From assembly GCF_021474425.1 (NCBI RefSeq), contig NZ_JAKEIP010000003.1, positions 60,493-124,492 of the forward strand: a DNA stretch of 64,000 nt, read 5' to 3'. Under the pieces are notes generated by a model. It saw only the letters and a list, made by a program, of their open reading frames with translations. It was not told the origin of the DNA and searched no databases. The DNA is from Streptomyces muensis. GTDB taxonomy: Bacteria > Actinomycetota > Actinomycetes > Streptomycetales > Streptomycetaceae. Both the position numbers and the translations under genes were made by a program. The stretch's first letter is position 1, and the number at the start of each line of letters is the position of its first letter. Shown piece by piece: positions 1 to 12,915 of this stretch.

Positions 1-1668
1 CATCCGGGCGTGCCAGTCAGCGTACGGGATCGTCCGCCCGGTGTAGACCGGGAAGAGGTAGATGAAGTTCCAGGCGATCAGCAGCACGAGCGCGCCCGCC
101 GGCACGGCACCCCACATGCGGCGTTTCTCGCTCGCCCCGCGCGGCCCCAGCAGCGCGCCGAGCGTCATCGCCACGGCGAGGCACAGGTACGGCACGAAGA
201 CGACGGCGTAGAAGGAGAAGACCGTACGGTCCTGGTACAGGAACCAGGGCAGATAGCCGGCGCCCACCGCGCACAGGACGGCGCCGGCCCGCCAGTCGCG
301 GCGCAGTGCCCAGCGGTAGAGCAGATACAGCAGCGCGCCGCACGCCGACCACCACAGCAGCGGTGTGCCCAGCGCGAGGATCGCCTGTGAGCAGTCGGCG
401 GTCGTGCCGCAGCCGTGCCGCCCGGCCGACACCGACTCGTAGTCGAACAGCACGGGACGGCCGAGAACCAGCCAACTCCAGGGATTCGACTCGTACTTGT
501 GGAAGGAGTGCAGCCCGACGTTGAACTGGTAGACCCCGTACTCGTAGTGCCACAGGCTGCGCAGCGGCGCCGGGATCCACGACCAGGTGCCGCCGCGGCC
601 GTCCGCCCAGTGCCGCGCGTAGCCGTTGTCGGACCGGAACCAGCCGGTCCACGTCATCAGATACGTCACCACGGCCACCGGCACGACCGACAGCACCGAC
701 CAGCCGAGGTCCTTGCGGAGAACGGCGAGATACGGGCGCCGCGCCCCCGCCACGCGACGGGAGCCGACGTCCCAGAGCAGGGTCAGGACCATGAAGAAGG
801 CGAGGAAGTACAGGCCGTTCCACTTGGTCGCGGCGGCGAGTCCCAGGAAGAGGCCGGCGGCGAGGCGCCAGGGACGTACGCCTGTCCCGGCGCGGTCGCC
901 GGTGTGCGCGTCCGGGCGGGCTCGGCCGTCCTCGCCGACGGGCAGCGCCGCCGCGAGGCGGGCTCGCGCGTGGTCGCGGTCGATCAGCAGGGATCCGAAC
1001 GCCGCCAGCACGAAGAACATCACGACGAGGTCGAGCAGAGCCGTACGGCTCATCACGTAGTGCAGTCCGTCCACCGCCAGCAGCGCGCCGGCCAGGCAGC
1101 CCAGCGCCGTCGAGCGGAACAGGCGGCGGCCGATCCGGCAGAGCATCAGCACGGACAGCGTGCCGAGGACGGCTGTCATGAAGCGCCAGCCGAACGGGGT
1201 GAGGCCGAACCCCCACTCGCCGAGTGCCATCACCCACTTCCCCATCGGCGGGTGCGCGACGAAGGCACCGGTGTCGGAGAGCGGGATCACCTGGGGGTCC
1301 GCGAGTATCTGCGGGTCGGCGACCTTGCGGTCGGGCCAGGTGCCCTCGTAGCCCAACTTCAGCAGGGACCAGGCGTCCTTGGCGTAGTAGGTCTCGTCGA
1401 AGACGAGGCTCCGAGGGCTGCCGAGGTGCCAGAAGCGAAGTGCCCCGGCCAGGACGGCGACGAGTACGGGGCCGAGCCAACTCGCCGCCCGTGCGGCCCG
1501 ATGCGTCCGCGCGGGCTCGGGGAAGGGCGGAACCAGACGTTCGCGGGTGTCGGTGCGGGGGCCTGCGGCGTACCCGAACAGGCGTAGCCGGTCCCGCCAG
1601 TTGTCGGCTGCCGTGGTCGCGGGGGTGCCGTCGAGGAGGCGGGCACCCGACACGCTGCTACTCGTCAT
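1..1668 (-). CDS. pmt: Protein O-mannosyltransferase (PMT family), C-terminus cut by window edge
   Basis: An open frame of 556 codons runs leftward from ATG 1668 to base 1 without a stop, so the C-terminus lies outside the window. The product looks like an actinobacterial polyprenyl-phosphate-mannose:protein mannosyltransferase, a polytopic membrane enzyme that moves mannose onto exported proteins. A soluble N-terminus of about 60 residues is followed by a first membrane segment and an external loop with the family's acidic pair, D91-E92, in the context SLVFDETYYAKDAW. Many hydrophobic segments follow, along with Trp-rich loops such as HPPMGKW and NPWSW. It is divergent from the permease gene at 1932. 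Family assignment is strong. Whether it is the main Pmt or a paralog cannot be told, because the usual neighbour rsmI is not in view. Confidence 0.88.
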   Translation of the reverse strand, partial: MTSSSVSGARLLDGTPATTAADNWRDRLRLFGYAAGPRTDTRERLVPPFPEPARTHRAARAASWLGPVLVAVLAGALRFWHLGSPRSLVFDETYYAKDAWSLLKLGYEGTWPDRKVADPQILADPQVIPLSDTGAFVAHPPMGKWVMALGEWGFGLTPFGWRFMTAVLGTLSVLMLCRIGRRLFRSTALGCLAGALLAVDGLHYVMSRTALLDLVVMFFVLAAFGSLLIDRDHARARLAAALPVGEDGRARPDAHTGDRAGTGVRPWRLAAGLFLGLAAATKWNGLYFLAFFMVLTLLWDVGSRRVAGARRPYLAVLRKDLGWSVLSVVPVAVVTYLMTWTGWFRSDNGYARHWADGRGGTWSWIPAPLRSLWHYEYGVYQFNVGLHSFHKYESNPWSWLVLGRPVLFDYESVSAGRHGCGTTADCSQAILALGTPLLWWSACGALLYLLYRWALRRDWRAGAVLCAVGAGYLPWFLYQDRTVFSFYAVVFVPYLCLAVAMTLGALLGPRGASEKRRMWGAVPAGALVLLIAWNFIYLFPVYTGRTIPYADWHARM

Positions 1669-1781
1669 CGGACGACCTTAGTGGGACGGCCTGGACGGGA
1701 CGGAGGTGAGGTCAGGGAAACATCCCGTTCACAGCACTCGGCCCCCCTGGAAACAACCGCTTTCTAACGTGGCGGCCCGTG

Positions 1782-1803
1782 GGATCGGAGTCGGATCGGA
1801 GTC
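1782..1803. repeat. 11-bp tandem direct repeat
   Basis: Two adjacent copies of GGATCGGAGTC (1782-1792 and 1793-1803) lie in the 263-bp divergent gap between the mannosyltransferase gene and the permease gene. Such tandem boxes can be regulator sites. Nothing else in the sequence supports that role, so only the repeat itself is claimed. Confidence 0.5.
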
Positions 1804-1931
1804 GTATACAGGCCCTTCTGACGGCTCATGACGACCCGTCGACTCCCCCGTCCTGCCGACGACGCCAAGCGGGGCTCCCACGCATCGCATCCCCCCCACC
1901 ACCCGAACCGAGCGCCACCGGGAGGCGTGAC

Positions 1932-3587
1932 ATGAGCACCACAGAGTCACGGTCGGCTGCGGCAGACCCCACACCATCCGCCGACCAGGCGGTCAAGGAG
2001 ACTCTGGAGGACTACACCCTCCGTTTCGCGCCGCGCAGTTACCGCCGCTGGACCCCGATGGTGGTGGCGACGACCGCGCTCGGCGGCATCGCCTACATGG
2101 CCGACTTCTCCATCGGCGCCGGTATCGGCCTGGCCCACGGCACCGGCAACGCGCTGCTCGCGATAGCCGTGGCGGCCGTCGTCATCTTCGTGACCGGCTT
2201 CCCGCTGGCCTACTACGGGGCCCGCTACAACATCGACCTGGACCTCATCACCCGCGGCTCCGGCTTCGGCTACTTCGGTTCGGTCCTCACCAGTGTCATC
2301 TTCGCCAGCTTCACCTTCATCTTCTTCGCCCTCGAAGGCTCGATCATGGCCCAGGGCCTGAAGCTGGGCCTCGGACTGCCGCTGTGGCTGGGCTATCTGG
2401 TGTCCACGCTCATGGTGATCCCGCTGGTGATCTACGGCATGAAGGCGCTGAGCAAGCTCCAGGTGTGGACGACGCCGATCTGGCTGCTGCTGATGGTCGG
2501 CCCGCTGGTCTACCTGGTCGCCACCGACCCCGGCACCGTCGACCGCTTCCTCGCCTACGCCGGAACCGACGGTGAGGGCGGCGTCAACACCGCGGCCGTA
2601 CTGCTCGGCGCGGGCGTGTGTCTGTCCCTGATCGCGCAGATCGGCGAGCAGATCGACTATCTGCGCTTCATGCCGCCCAAGACCGAGGCGAACAAGCGCG
2701 CCTGGTGGACGGCCGTGGTCATGGCGGGGCCCGGCTGGGTGGTGCTGGGCGCGCTGAAGCAGGCCATCGGCGTGTTCCTCGCGGTCTACATCCTGGCCGA
2801 GGTCGGCCCCGCCGCTGCTCCCGAGCCGATCCAGCAGTTCAAGCACGCCTTCGACGCGATGCTGCCGTCCTGGGTCGTGGTCCCGCTGGCCGTCGCCCTG
2901 GTCGTGATCAGCCAGATCAAGATCAACGTGACGAACGCCTACTCCGGCTCCCTGGCCTGGACGAACTCCTTCACCCGGGTCACCGGACGCTACCCGGGCC
3001 GCATGATCTTCGTCCTGGTCAACCTGGCCTTCGCGCTCGCGCTGATGGAGGCCGACATGTTCAGCTTCCTCAACAGCATCCTCGGCTTCTACTCGAACTG
3101 CGCCATCGCCTGGGTCGTCACGGTCGCCACCGACATCGGCGTCAACAAGTACCTGCTGAAGCTCTCCCCGCTCCAGCCCGAGTTCCGCCGCGGCATGCTC
3201 TACGCCGTCAACCCGGTCGGCGTCGTCGCCTTCGTCGCCGCGTCCGGCCTCTCCATCGCCATGTACTTCCACGCACTCGGCGACACCCTCCAGCCGTACT
3301 CCCCCGTCGCCGCCGCTGTCATCGCCTTCGTCCTGACCCCGCTGATGGCGATCGTCACCAAGGGCAGGTACTACCTGCGCCGCACCGAGGACGGCATCGC
3401 CGAGCCGCTCCTGGACGCCGACGGCAACCCCAGCGCGGTCACCTACGACTGCCACGTCTGCCGGCAGCGGTTCGAGCGCCCCGACGTGGCCGCCTGCCAG
3501 ACGCACGACGCCGTCGTCTGCTCGCTGTGCCTGAGCACGGACAACGTCGGCGACCACGTGCTGCCGGCCGCGCCCGCCGTCACCTGA
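1932..3587 (+). CDS. NCS1-like purine/cytosine-permease family membrane protein with C-terminal Cys-rich zinc-ribbon-like tail
   Basis: A 551-residue protein. The start is ATG 1932, preceded by a GGAGGC ribosome site; the in-frame codons upstream have no such site. Residues about 45-510 form roughly twelve membrane helices with an NCS1-like opening (YTLRFAPRSYRRW, then a Gly-rich first helix) and the GSGFGYFGS loop, suggesting cation-coupled uptake of a nucleobase-like or other small substrate. The last 50 residues are soluble and contain CHVC, then a Cys, a His and a final CSLC, a spacing that suggests a bound zinc. The substrate is unknown. It lies back to back with pmt and converges on cobN across a strong hairpin, so membership in the B12 group is not established. 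Confidence 0.75.
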   Translation: MSTTESRSAAADPTPSADQAVKETLEDYTLRFAPRSYRRWTPMVVATTALGGIAYMADFSIGAGIGLAHGTGNALLAIAVAAVVIFVTGFPLAYYGARYNIDLDLITRGSGFGYFGSVLTSVIFASFTFIFFALEGSIMAQGLKLGLGLPLWLGYLVSTLMVIPLVIYGMKALSKLQVWTTPIWLLLMVGPLVYLVATDPGTVDRFLAYAGTDGEGGVNTAAVLLGAGVCLSLIAQIGEQIDYLRFMPPKTEANKRAWWTAVVMAGPGWVVLGALKQAIGVFLAVYILAEVGPAAAPEPIQQFKHAFDAMLPSWVVVPLAVALVVISQIKINVTNAYSGSLAWTNSFTRVTGRYPGRMIFVLVNLAFALALMEADMFSFLNSILGFYSNCAIAWVVTVATDIGVNKYLLKLSPLQPEFRRGMLYAVNPVGVVAFVAASGLSIAMYFHALGDTLQPYSPVAAAVIAFVLTPLMAIVTKGRYYLRRTEDGIAEPLLDADGNPSAVTYDCHVCRQRFERPDVAACQTHDAVVCSLCLSTDNVGDHVLPAAPAVT

Positions 3588-3611
3588 CGGCACCTCACCC
3601 CGAGGACAGCA

Positions 3612-3653
3612 GCGAAGGGCTCCCGCAAGCAGATGCCTACGGGAGCCCTTCGC
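3612..3653. terminator. Bidirectional terminator hairpin
   Basis: A perfect 14-bp stem, GCGAAGGGCTCCCG (3612-3625) against its complement (3640-3653), with a 14-base loop. It lies between the stops of the convergent permease gene and cobN, so it could serve both. There is no T-tract, which is usual in high-GC actinomycetes. Confidence 0.85.
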
Positions 3654-3677
3654 CGTGTCACGTGCGGCGGCTGTGCC

Positions 3678-7262
<3,585 letters not shown>

Positions 7263-7279
7263 GCGGCGTCGGCCTTCCT

Positions 7280-7445
7280 CGGGGTGTCCGCGCCCCGGGT
7301 GGTGTCTGACGGCGGGAGTTCCTGACTCACCCGACCCCGGAGGGGTGGGCTCACAGTGGCGGGACCGCGCCGGATTCGCACCGGCTTCCTCCCCTGTCGC
7401 CGTCGTGGCGGTGGCGGACCGGATGATCCACCGAGAAGCATAGTA
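7280..7445 (-). promoter_or_regulatory. Cobalamin (AdoCbl) riboswitch controlling cobN
   Basis: Read on the minus strand, the leader holds the B12-box core GCCACTG (7360-7354), the upstream GAAGCCGGTGCGAATCCGG block, and the later GAGTCAGGA segment near 7335-7320. These are diagnostic for the cobalamin aptamer. Between aptamer and cobN a small hairpin (CGGGG, 8-base loop, CCCCG; 7297-7280) sits directly against the cobN ribosome site AGGAAGG (7279-7273). This suggests translational control: ligand binding would favour a fold that hides the ribosome site. The 5' limit is approximate. Confidence 0.93.
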
Positions 7446-7520
7446 AGGGCCACGGGAACAGCCGTGGGCATGCGGAGGCGGCGGCATACGGTCGCCGGGG
7501 CGGTCGGTATGCTCGCCGCC

Positions 7521-8795
7521 ATGTCCACGCCCTCCATCCGTCCGTCGTCCCAGGCCACAGGGGTCACACGGGACCGCGACGACGCATGCCCGGGCGCATT
7601 GAGGCTCCACACGGCGGACGACGGCGCACTCGCCCGGATCCGGATTCCCGGGGGTGTGCTCCAGGTCGGTCAGGCCCGGGAGATCGGCCGCGCGGCGCTC
7701 GAACTCGGCGACGGAGAGCTGCATCTGACCTCGCGCGGCAACCTCCAGTTGCGCGGTCTGCAGACCGGCTGCGGCGGGGAGTTGGCGAGCCGGCTCGAGG
7801 CGGCCGGGCTGCTGCCCTCGTGGCGGCACGAGCGGGTGCGCAATGTCGTGGCCTCGCCGCTGTCGGGGCTGGACGGGCGCGGCTTCGCCGACGTACGGCC
7901 GTGGCTGCGGGCGTTGGACGAGCTGCTGTGCGCGAGCGAGGCGGCGGCCCGGCTGTCCGGGCGGTTCCTGTTCGCGCTCGACGACGGGCGCGGGGACGTG
8001 GCGGGGCTCGACGCGGACGTGACACTGCGGGCCGCGCCGGACGGGGGTGTGTGGCTGCGGCTCGGAGCCGCCGATTCCGTCGCGGTCCTGTCCGCCGAGG
8101 ACGCGCCTCTGGCCGCGTTGCTCGCCGCCGAGGTGTTCCTGGAGGCGAGTGCCGGACAGGTCTGGCGCGTGTCCGAACTCCCGGCCCCGGCCGATGAGTT
8201 GGCGCACGAGGTCGTACGGCGACTTGGGGCCGGGCTCGCCTCGCCGTACGAAGCCTCCTGGCCGCTCGCGAGCGAGCCGTCCCCCTCCCCCGGCGTCGTC
8301 ACCGGCCCCGAAGGCGCGACCAGCCTCTCCGTCCTCGCCCCGCTGGGCCGCCTCACCGCCGCCCAGTGGACCGCGCTGACGGCGGCCGCATCCGGGGAAC
8401 TGCGCCTGACACCTTGGCGTGGAGTGATCCTTCCCACAGTGCGCTCCGACCGGCTTCCCGGCCTAGACTCCGTCGGTCTGATCACGGATCCGGCCTCCCC
8501 CTGGCTCGGCGTCGGTGCCTGCATCGGACGGCCCGGTTGCGCCAAGTCGCGAGCGGACATCCGTACGGACGCGGCCGCGTCGCTCACCGCGGGCGGCGGG
8601 CTTCCGGCGTACTGGTCCGGCTGCGAGCGCCGTTGCGGCCGTCCGCGCGGCGATCACGTGGACGTCGTCGCGGCCCCGGACGGCGGCTACCTGATCTCCG
8701 TCGTGGAAGGCGGCCGGGTTCGCGCCACGACCACGACCGACAACCCATCGAAGCTCGCCGCCGACCTGGCGGCGGCCCGCACGCATGACCTGTAG
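7521..8795 (+). CDS. cobG: Precorrin-3B synthase CobG
   Basis: A 424-residue member of the nitrite/sulfite reductase-like family. CobG is the oxygen-dependent enzyme that makes the ring-contraction substrate precorrin-3B in the aerobic B12 pathway. An N-terminal ferredoxin-like half domain holds the [10 protein letters not shown] motif. The C-terminal part has a four-cysteine cluster signature, CIGRPGC followed by CERRC, expected to hold a 4Fe-4S centre. ATG 7521 is the likeliest start, but ATG 7509 (four residues more) is equally open and neither has a good ribosome site. It is divergent from riboswitch-cobN and is first in cobG-cobH-cobIJ. Confidence 0.93.
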   Translation: MSTPSIRPSSQATGVTRDRDDACPGALRLHTADDGALARIRIPGGVLQVGQAREIGRAALELGDGELHLTSRGNLQLRGLQTGCGGELASRLEAAGLLPSWRHERVRNVVASPLSGLDGRGFADVRPWLRALDELLCASEAAARLSGRFLFALDDGRGDVAGLDADVTLRAAPDGGVWLRLGAADSVAVLSAEDAPLAALLAAEVFLEASAGQVWRVSELPAPADELAHEVVRRLGAGLASPYEASWPLASEPSPSPGVVTGPEGATSLSVLAPLGRLTAAQWTALTAAASGELRLTPWRGVILPTVRSDRLPGLDSVGLITDPASPWLGVGACIGRPGCAKSRADIRTDAAASLTAGGGLPAYWSGCERRCGRPRGDHVDVVAAPDGGYLISVVEGGRVRATTTTDNPSKLAADLAAARTHDL

Positions 8796-8802
8796 GAGCA
8801 CG

Positions 8803-9429
8803 GTGTTCGAGTACGAGAAGGACGGCGCGGCGATCTACCGCCAGTCCTTTGCCACCATCCGCGCGGAGGCGGACCTCGCGGGCCTGCCCGCCGACGTCAG
8901 CCAGGTCGCGGTGCGGATGATCCACGCCTGCGGGATGGTCGACCTCGTGCGCGACCTCGCGTACACGCCCCAGGTGGTGGCCCGTGCCAGGGAGGCCCTG
9001 CGGGCCGGTGCGCCCATCTTCACCGATGTGCAGATGGTGGCCAGCGGCGTGACCCGTAAGCGGCTGCCCGCCGACAACGACGTGCTGTGCACCCTGTCCG
9101 ACCCGGCCGTGCCCGAACTGGCCGCGAAGATGGGCACCACGCGCAGCGCGGCCGCCATGGAACTGTGGCGGGACCGTCTCGAGGGTTCCGTGGTCGCCGT
9201 CGGGAACGCGCCGACCTCGCTGTTCCGGCTCCTGGAGATGATCGAGGAGGGCGCTCCCCGCCCGGCCGCCGTCATAGGTGTGCCGGTGGGGTTCGTGGGG
9301 GCCGCCGAGTCGAAGGAGGCGCTCGCGGAGCATCCGTCGGGCCTTGAGCACCTGATCGTCCGTGGCCGACGCGGGGGCAGCGCCATCGCCGCCGCCGCGC
9401 TCAACGCTATCGCGAGTGAGGAAGAGTGA
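8803..9429 (+). CDS. cobH: Precorrin-8X methylmutase CobH
   Basis: A 208-residue protein of the CobH/CbiC family, which moves the methyl group from C11 to C12 to give hydrogenobyrinic acid. The family signature [12 protein letters not shown], with its catalytic histidine, is at about residues 38-49, and the [10 protein letters not shown] segment follows. The start GTG 8803 is preferred because AGGAG (8794-8798) lies just upstream. An in-frame ATG at 8785 overlaps the end of cobG and would add six residues. The stop overlaps the GTG of cobIJ in a GTGA junction, so the two are translationally coupled. Confidence 0.95.
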   Translation: MFEYEKDGAAIYRQSFATIRAEADLAGLPADVSQVAVRMIHACGMVDLVRDLAYTPQVVARAREALRAGAPIFTDVQMVASGVTRKRLPADNDVLCTLSDPAVPELAAKMGTTRSAAAMELWRDRLEGSVVAVGNAPTSLFRLLEMIEEGAPRPAAVIGVPVGFVGAAESKEALAEHPSGLEHLIVRGRRGGSAIAAAALNAIASEEE

Positions 9430-10913
9430 GCGGGAAGCTGTACGGCGTCGGGCTGGGCCCCGGCGATCCGTCGTTGATGACCGTGCGCGCGGTGGAGGTC
9501 ATCGCCGAGGCGGACGTGATCGCGTACCACAGTGCGCGGCACGGGCGGTCCATCGCCCGTTCGATCGCGGCGAAGCACATCCAGGAACGGCACGTCGAGG
9601 AGCGGCTGGTCTACCCGGTCACCACCGAGACCACCGACCACCCCGGCGGCTACCAGGGCGCCATCGACGACTTCTACGCGGAGGCCGCCGCCCGGCTGGC
9701 CGCGCACCTCGACGCCGGCCGGACGGTCGCCGTCCTCGCGGAGGGCGACCCGCTCTTCTACGGCTCCTACATGCACATGCACAAGCGGCTCGCGGACCGC
9801 TACGACACCGAGGTCATCCCCGGTGTCACCTCCGTGTCCGCCGCAGCGGCCCGTCTGGGCACCCCGCTCGCGGAGGGCGAGGAGGTGCTGACCATCCTGC
9901 CGGGCACCCTGCCCGAGGAGGAGCTGACCGCGCGGCTCGCCGCCACGGACGCGGCGGTGGTGATGAAGCTGGGCCGCACCTTCACCAAGGTGCGCGGAGC
10001 GCTGGAGAGTTCGGGCCGGCTGGGCGAGGCGCGGTATGTCGAGCGGGCCACGATGAGCGGTGAGCGGCTGGCCGAACTGGCCGACGTGGACGCGGAGTCG
10101 GTGCCGTACTTCTCGGTCGCGGTGCTGCCGAGCCAGGTCGACGCCGAGCCTGAGGTGCGGGAACTGGGCGAGGTCGTCGTGGTCGGGACCGGTCCGGCCG
10201 GTCCGCTGTGGCTGACTCCCGAGACACGGGGCGCGCTGGCCGCCGCCGACGACCTGGTCGGCTACACCACGTACCTGGACCGGGTGCCGGTCCGTCCGGG
10301 TCAGCTCCGGCACGGCTCGGACAACCGGGTCGAGTCCGAGCGGGCCGAGTTCGCGCTGCAACTGGCCCGGCGGGGGCGGCGGGTGGCCGTCGTCTCCGGG
10401 GGCGATCCTGGGATCTTCGCGATGGCCACGGCCGTCCTGGAGGTGGCGTCGGAGGAGGCGTACGCGGACATCCCGGTGCGGGTGCTGCCCGGGGTGACCG
10501 CCGCCAACGCGGCCGCCGCCCGAGCGGGCGCCCCGCTCGGCCACGACTACGCCACCATCTCCCTCTCCGACCGGCTCAAGCCCTGGGAGGTCATCGCCGA
10601 GCGGCTGCACGCGGCGGCCTCGGCGGATCTGGTGCTGGCCCTGTACAACCCGGGCTCGCGCAGCCGTACCTGGCAGGTGGCCAAGGCCCGCGAGCTGCTC
10701 CTGGAGCACCGGGCGCCCGAGACCCCGGTCGTGGTCGCACGTGATGTCGGCGGGTCCGGGGAGCGGGTGCGGATCGTGCCGCTGGCCGACCTCGATCCGG
10801 CCGAGGTCGACATGCGCACGATCCTGCTGGTCGGCTCCTCGCAGACGCGGGTCGTACGGCGCGGGGACGGCGAGGACGTCGTCTGGACGCCGCGCCGCTA
10901 CCCGGACGCGTGA
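9426..10913 (+). CDS. cobIJ: Fused precorrin-2 C20-methyltransferase / precorrin-3B C17-methyltransferase
   Basis: A 495-residue fusion of two SAM-dependent tetrapyrrole methylase domains. The first (about 1-245) opens with [18 protein letters not shown] and carries the [11 protein letters not shown] loop typical of CobI. The second (about 246-490) opens with [16 protein letters not shown] and carries [10 protein letters not shown], typical of CobJ, the enzyme that adds the C17 methyl and contracts the ring. This fusion is known in actinobacteria. It starts at GTG 9426 inside the cobH stop. Its 3' end overlaps the convergent permease gene by 16 bases, so the two transcripts must be antisense at their tails. 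Confidence 0.95.
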   Translation: MSGKLYGVGLGPGDPSLMTVRAVEVIAEADVIAYHSARHGRSIARSIAAKHIQERHVEERLVYPVTTETTDHPGGYQGAIDDFYAEAAARLAAHLDAGRTVAVLAEGDPLFYGSYMHMHKRLADRYDTEVIPGVTSVSAAAARLGTPLAEGEEVLTILPGTLPEEELTARLAATDAAVVMKLGRTFTKVRGALESSGRLGEARYVERATMSGERLAELADVDAESVPYFSVAVLPSQVDAEPEVRELGEVVVVGTGPAGPLWLTPETRGALAAADDLVGYTTYLDRVPVRPGQLRHGSDNRVESERAEFALQLARRGRRVAVVSGGDPGIFAMATAVLEVASEEAYADIPVRVLPGVTAANAAAARAGAPLGHDYATISLSDRLKPWEVIAERLHAAASADLVLALYNPGSRSRTWQVAKARELLLEHRAPETPVVVARDVGGSGERVRIVPLADLDPAEVDMRTILLVGSSQTRVVRRGDGEDVVWTPRRYPDA

Positions 10914-12058
10914 GACGCGGGCGCCTGCTCGGCTCCCTGTTCGGCGGGGGTGGGTCCCTGGGCCATCCCCGCCGTCCACTTCTCCTCGATCCGGCCGACC
11001 TTCCACACCAGCAGGGCGATGGCCCAGGTGGCGAAGAACAGGCCGACGACTACGTATCCGATGACGTTGAGGTCGAGTCCGGCGACCCGGTCCCAGAAGG
11101 CGCCGTGCAGGTGTGCCTTCTCGGCGACCAGGCCCAGCAGTTCGACGGTGCCGATGATGAGGGCGACGGCCACGGACAGGCCGGTCACGGTGAGGTTGTA
11201 GAAGACCTTGCGGACCGGCCTGGAGAAGGCCCAGCCGTAGGCGAAGTTCATGAACGAGCCGTCGATGGTGTCCAGCAGCGACATGCCGGCCGCGAACAGG
11301 ACCGGCAGACAGAGGATCGCGTACCAGGGCAGACCGGAGGCGGCACCCGAGCCGGCGAGGACCAGCAGGGCGATCTCGGTGGCCGTGTCGAAGCCGAGGC
11401 CGAACAGCATGCCCAGGGGGTACATCTGCCAGGGCCTGGTGATCGACTTCATGACGCGGCCGAGGAGACGGTTCATGAAGCCGCGCCTGTCGAGCTGTTC
11501 CTCCAGGGCGGCCTCGTCGAAGTGGCCGGAGCGCATCTGCCGGAACACCTTCCAGATACCGGCCATGATCACCAAGTTGATGATCGCGATGAGGTAGAGG
11601 AAGGCCCCGGAGACGGTGGTGCCGATCCAGCCGGTGAGGTCGTGCAGCCGCGACCCGTCGTCCGTGACCGGACCGGCCAGTGCCTTCACGCCCAGGGAGA
11701 GCAGGAGGGCGAGGACGAAGACGATGCTGGAGTGGCCGAGCGAGAACCAGAAGCCGACCGACAGCGGCCGCTGCCCCTCGCTCATCAGCTTGCGGGTGGT
11801 GTTGTCGATGGCGGCGATGTGGTCGGCGTCGAAGGCGTGCCGCATGCCCAGCGTGTACGCGGTGACGCCGATGCCGATCCCGAACGACTTCGCACCGAGG
11901 CTGTAGTGGTGCGGGGCCACGATCACGACCAGCGTGAACCAGCCGATGACGTGCAGCGCCAGGATGAACGCGGCCATCGAGCCGAGGCTCGTCCACTCCT
12001 TGCGGGTCATCGAGGCGCGGACGCGCTGCCATCTCGTCGTTCGGTTCTCTTCAGCCAC
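10898..12058 (-). CDS. NiCoT-family nickel/cobalt permease (HoxN/NixA type)
   Basis: A 386-residue polytopic membrane protein with the NiCoT hallmark HAFDADHIAAIDN in the second membrane helix and the later LGFDTATEI and GMSLLDTIDG motifs. These permeases import Ni2+ and/or Co2+. In a B12 gene region cobalt supply is the natural role, but the Nur-like box upstream also fits nickel-responsive control. The start GTG 12058 has a weak AAGGG just upstream; ATG 12010 is an alternative. It converges on cobIJ with a 16-base overlap, and cobK lies upstream on the same strand after a 65-base gap. Confidence 0.93.
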   Translation of the reverse strand: MAEENRTTRWQRVRASMTRKEWTSLGSMAAFILALHVIGWFTLVVIVAPHHYSLGAKSFGIGIGVTAYTLGMRHAFDADHIAAIDNTTRKLMSEGQRPLSVGFWFSLGHSSIVFVLALLLSLGVKALAGPVTDDGSRLHDLTGWIGTTVSGAFLYLIAIINLVIMAGIWKVFRQMRSGHFDEAALEEQLDRRGFMNRLLGRVMKSITRPWQMYPLGMLFGLGFDTATEIALLVLAGSGAASGLPWYAILCLPVLFAAGMSLLDTIDGSFMNFAYGWAFSRPVRKVFYNLTVTGLSVAVALIIGTVELLGLVAEKAHLHGAFWDRVAGLDLNVIGYVVVGLFFATWAIALLVWKVGRIEEKWTAGMAQGPTPAEQGAEQAPASHASG

Positions 12059-12071
12059 ACCCTTGAGCCTG

Positions 12072-12088
12072 CTGCAACTGGCTTGCAG
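12072..12088 (-). promoter_or_regulatory. Nur-like operator upstream of the nickel/cobalt permease
   Basis: A perfect inverted repeat, CTGCAA-N5-TTGCAG, lies 13 bases upstream of the permease start. From memory, the Streptomyces Nur (nickel-responsive Fur-family) box is of TTGCAA-N5-TTGCAA type, and this site matches 10 of 12 half-site bases with the right spacer. Binding so close to the start would block transcription when metal is plentiful. The identification is an inference from the motif and the gene's function. Confidence 0.55.
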
Positions 12089-12123
12089 GTAAAAGAAGTA
12101 CGCGGCAAAGCTCGGGTCAGGTT

Positions 12124-12885
12124 TCAGCCAGCGGCCGGGAAAGCGGGACGGGTGGCCAGCCAGCGCAGCGCCTGCTCGGATTCGGCCACGACCCGTACAC
12201 CATCGGGGACCGGTGGCCTGCGCACCACGACCACGGGCACCCCGGCCTCGCGTGCGGCCCGCAGCTTCGGCGCGGTCGCCGCTCCCCCGCTGTCCTTCGT
12301 GACGACCACGTCGATCCGGTGCCGGCGCAGCAGTTCGCGTTCCCCGTCGAGGGTGAACGGGCCGCGGTCGAGGAGCACCTCCATACGGGGCGGGTGCGGC
12401 GGCTCGGGCGCGTCCACGGACCGTACGAGGAACCACAGGTCGGTGAGGTCCGCGAAGGCCGCGAGACCCATGCGCCCGGTCGTCAGGAACACGCGCCGGC
12501 CGATCCCCGGTAGCGACCGTGCCGCCTCCTCCAGCGACTCGACCTCGCGCCAGTCGTCCCCCGCGACCGGGACCCAGCCGGGGCGGCGCAGTGCGAGCAG
12601 GGGAACATGGGCGGTGGCGGCGGCCCGCGCCGCGTTGAAACTGATCCTCCCGGCGAAAGGGTGCGTGGCGTCGATGAGCGCGTCCACCTCGTGCTCACGC
12701 AGCCACGCGGCGAGCCCGTCGGCGCCGCCGAAGCCGCCCACGCGTACCTCGCCGGGCGGCAGCCGGGGCGCGGACACCCGTCCGGCCAGCGAGTTCGTCA
12801 CCCGCAGCCCGGGCACGGGCTCGGCCGCCAGCAGTTCGGCGAGGCGTCGGGCCTCGGTGGTCCCGCCCAGAATCAGTACGTGCAC
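12124..12885 (-). CDS. cobK: Precorrin-6A reductase CobK/CbiJ
   Basis: A 253-residue NAD(P)H-dependent reductase that reduces the macrocycle of precorrin-6A. The N-terminus has the nucleotide-binding start VLILGGTTEARRLA. DATHPFAGRIS follows at about 77-87, and VVVTKDSGGAATAPKL near residue 200; all are family signatures. The start is GTG 12885, with GGAAGG about 12 bases upstream. Only 30 bases separate this start from that of divergent cbiD, so the promoters must overlap or lie inside the opposite gene. Confidence 0.93.
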   Translation of the reverse strand: MHVLILGGTTEARRLAELLAAEPVPGLRVTNSLAGRVSAPRLPPGEVRVGGFGGADGLAAWLREHEVDALIDATHPFAGRISFNAARAAATAHVPLLALRRPGWVPVAGDDWREVESLEEAARSLPGIGRRVFLTTGRMGLAAFADLTDLWFLVRSVDAPEPPHPPRMEVLLDRGPFTLDGERELLRRHRIDVVVTKDSGGAATAPKLRAAREAGVPVVVVRRPPVPDGVRVVAESEQALRWLATRPAFPAAG

Positions 12886-12915
12886 GAAGTTCGGTTCCCT
12901 TCCGAAGAGTGAGGC

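Noticed and set aside
17..1480. A closed minus-strand frame across the left-edge gene
   Set aside because: It is Arg/Pro-rich shadow sequence. The true frame is the mannosyltransferase from 1668, which has no stop inside the window.
8835..12032. A 1065-codon open frame on the minus strand
   Set aside because: It is antisense to cobH and cobIJ, and out of frame with the NiCoT permease. No motif was found in it.
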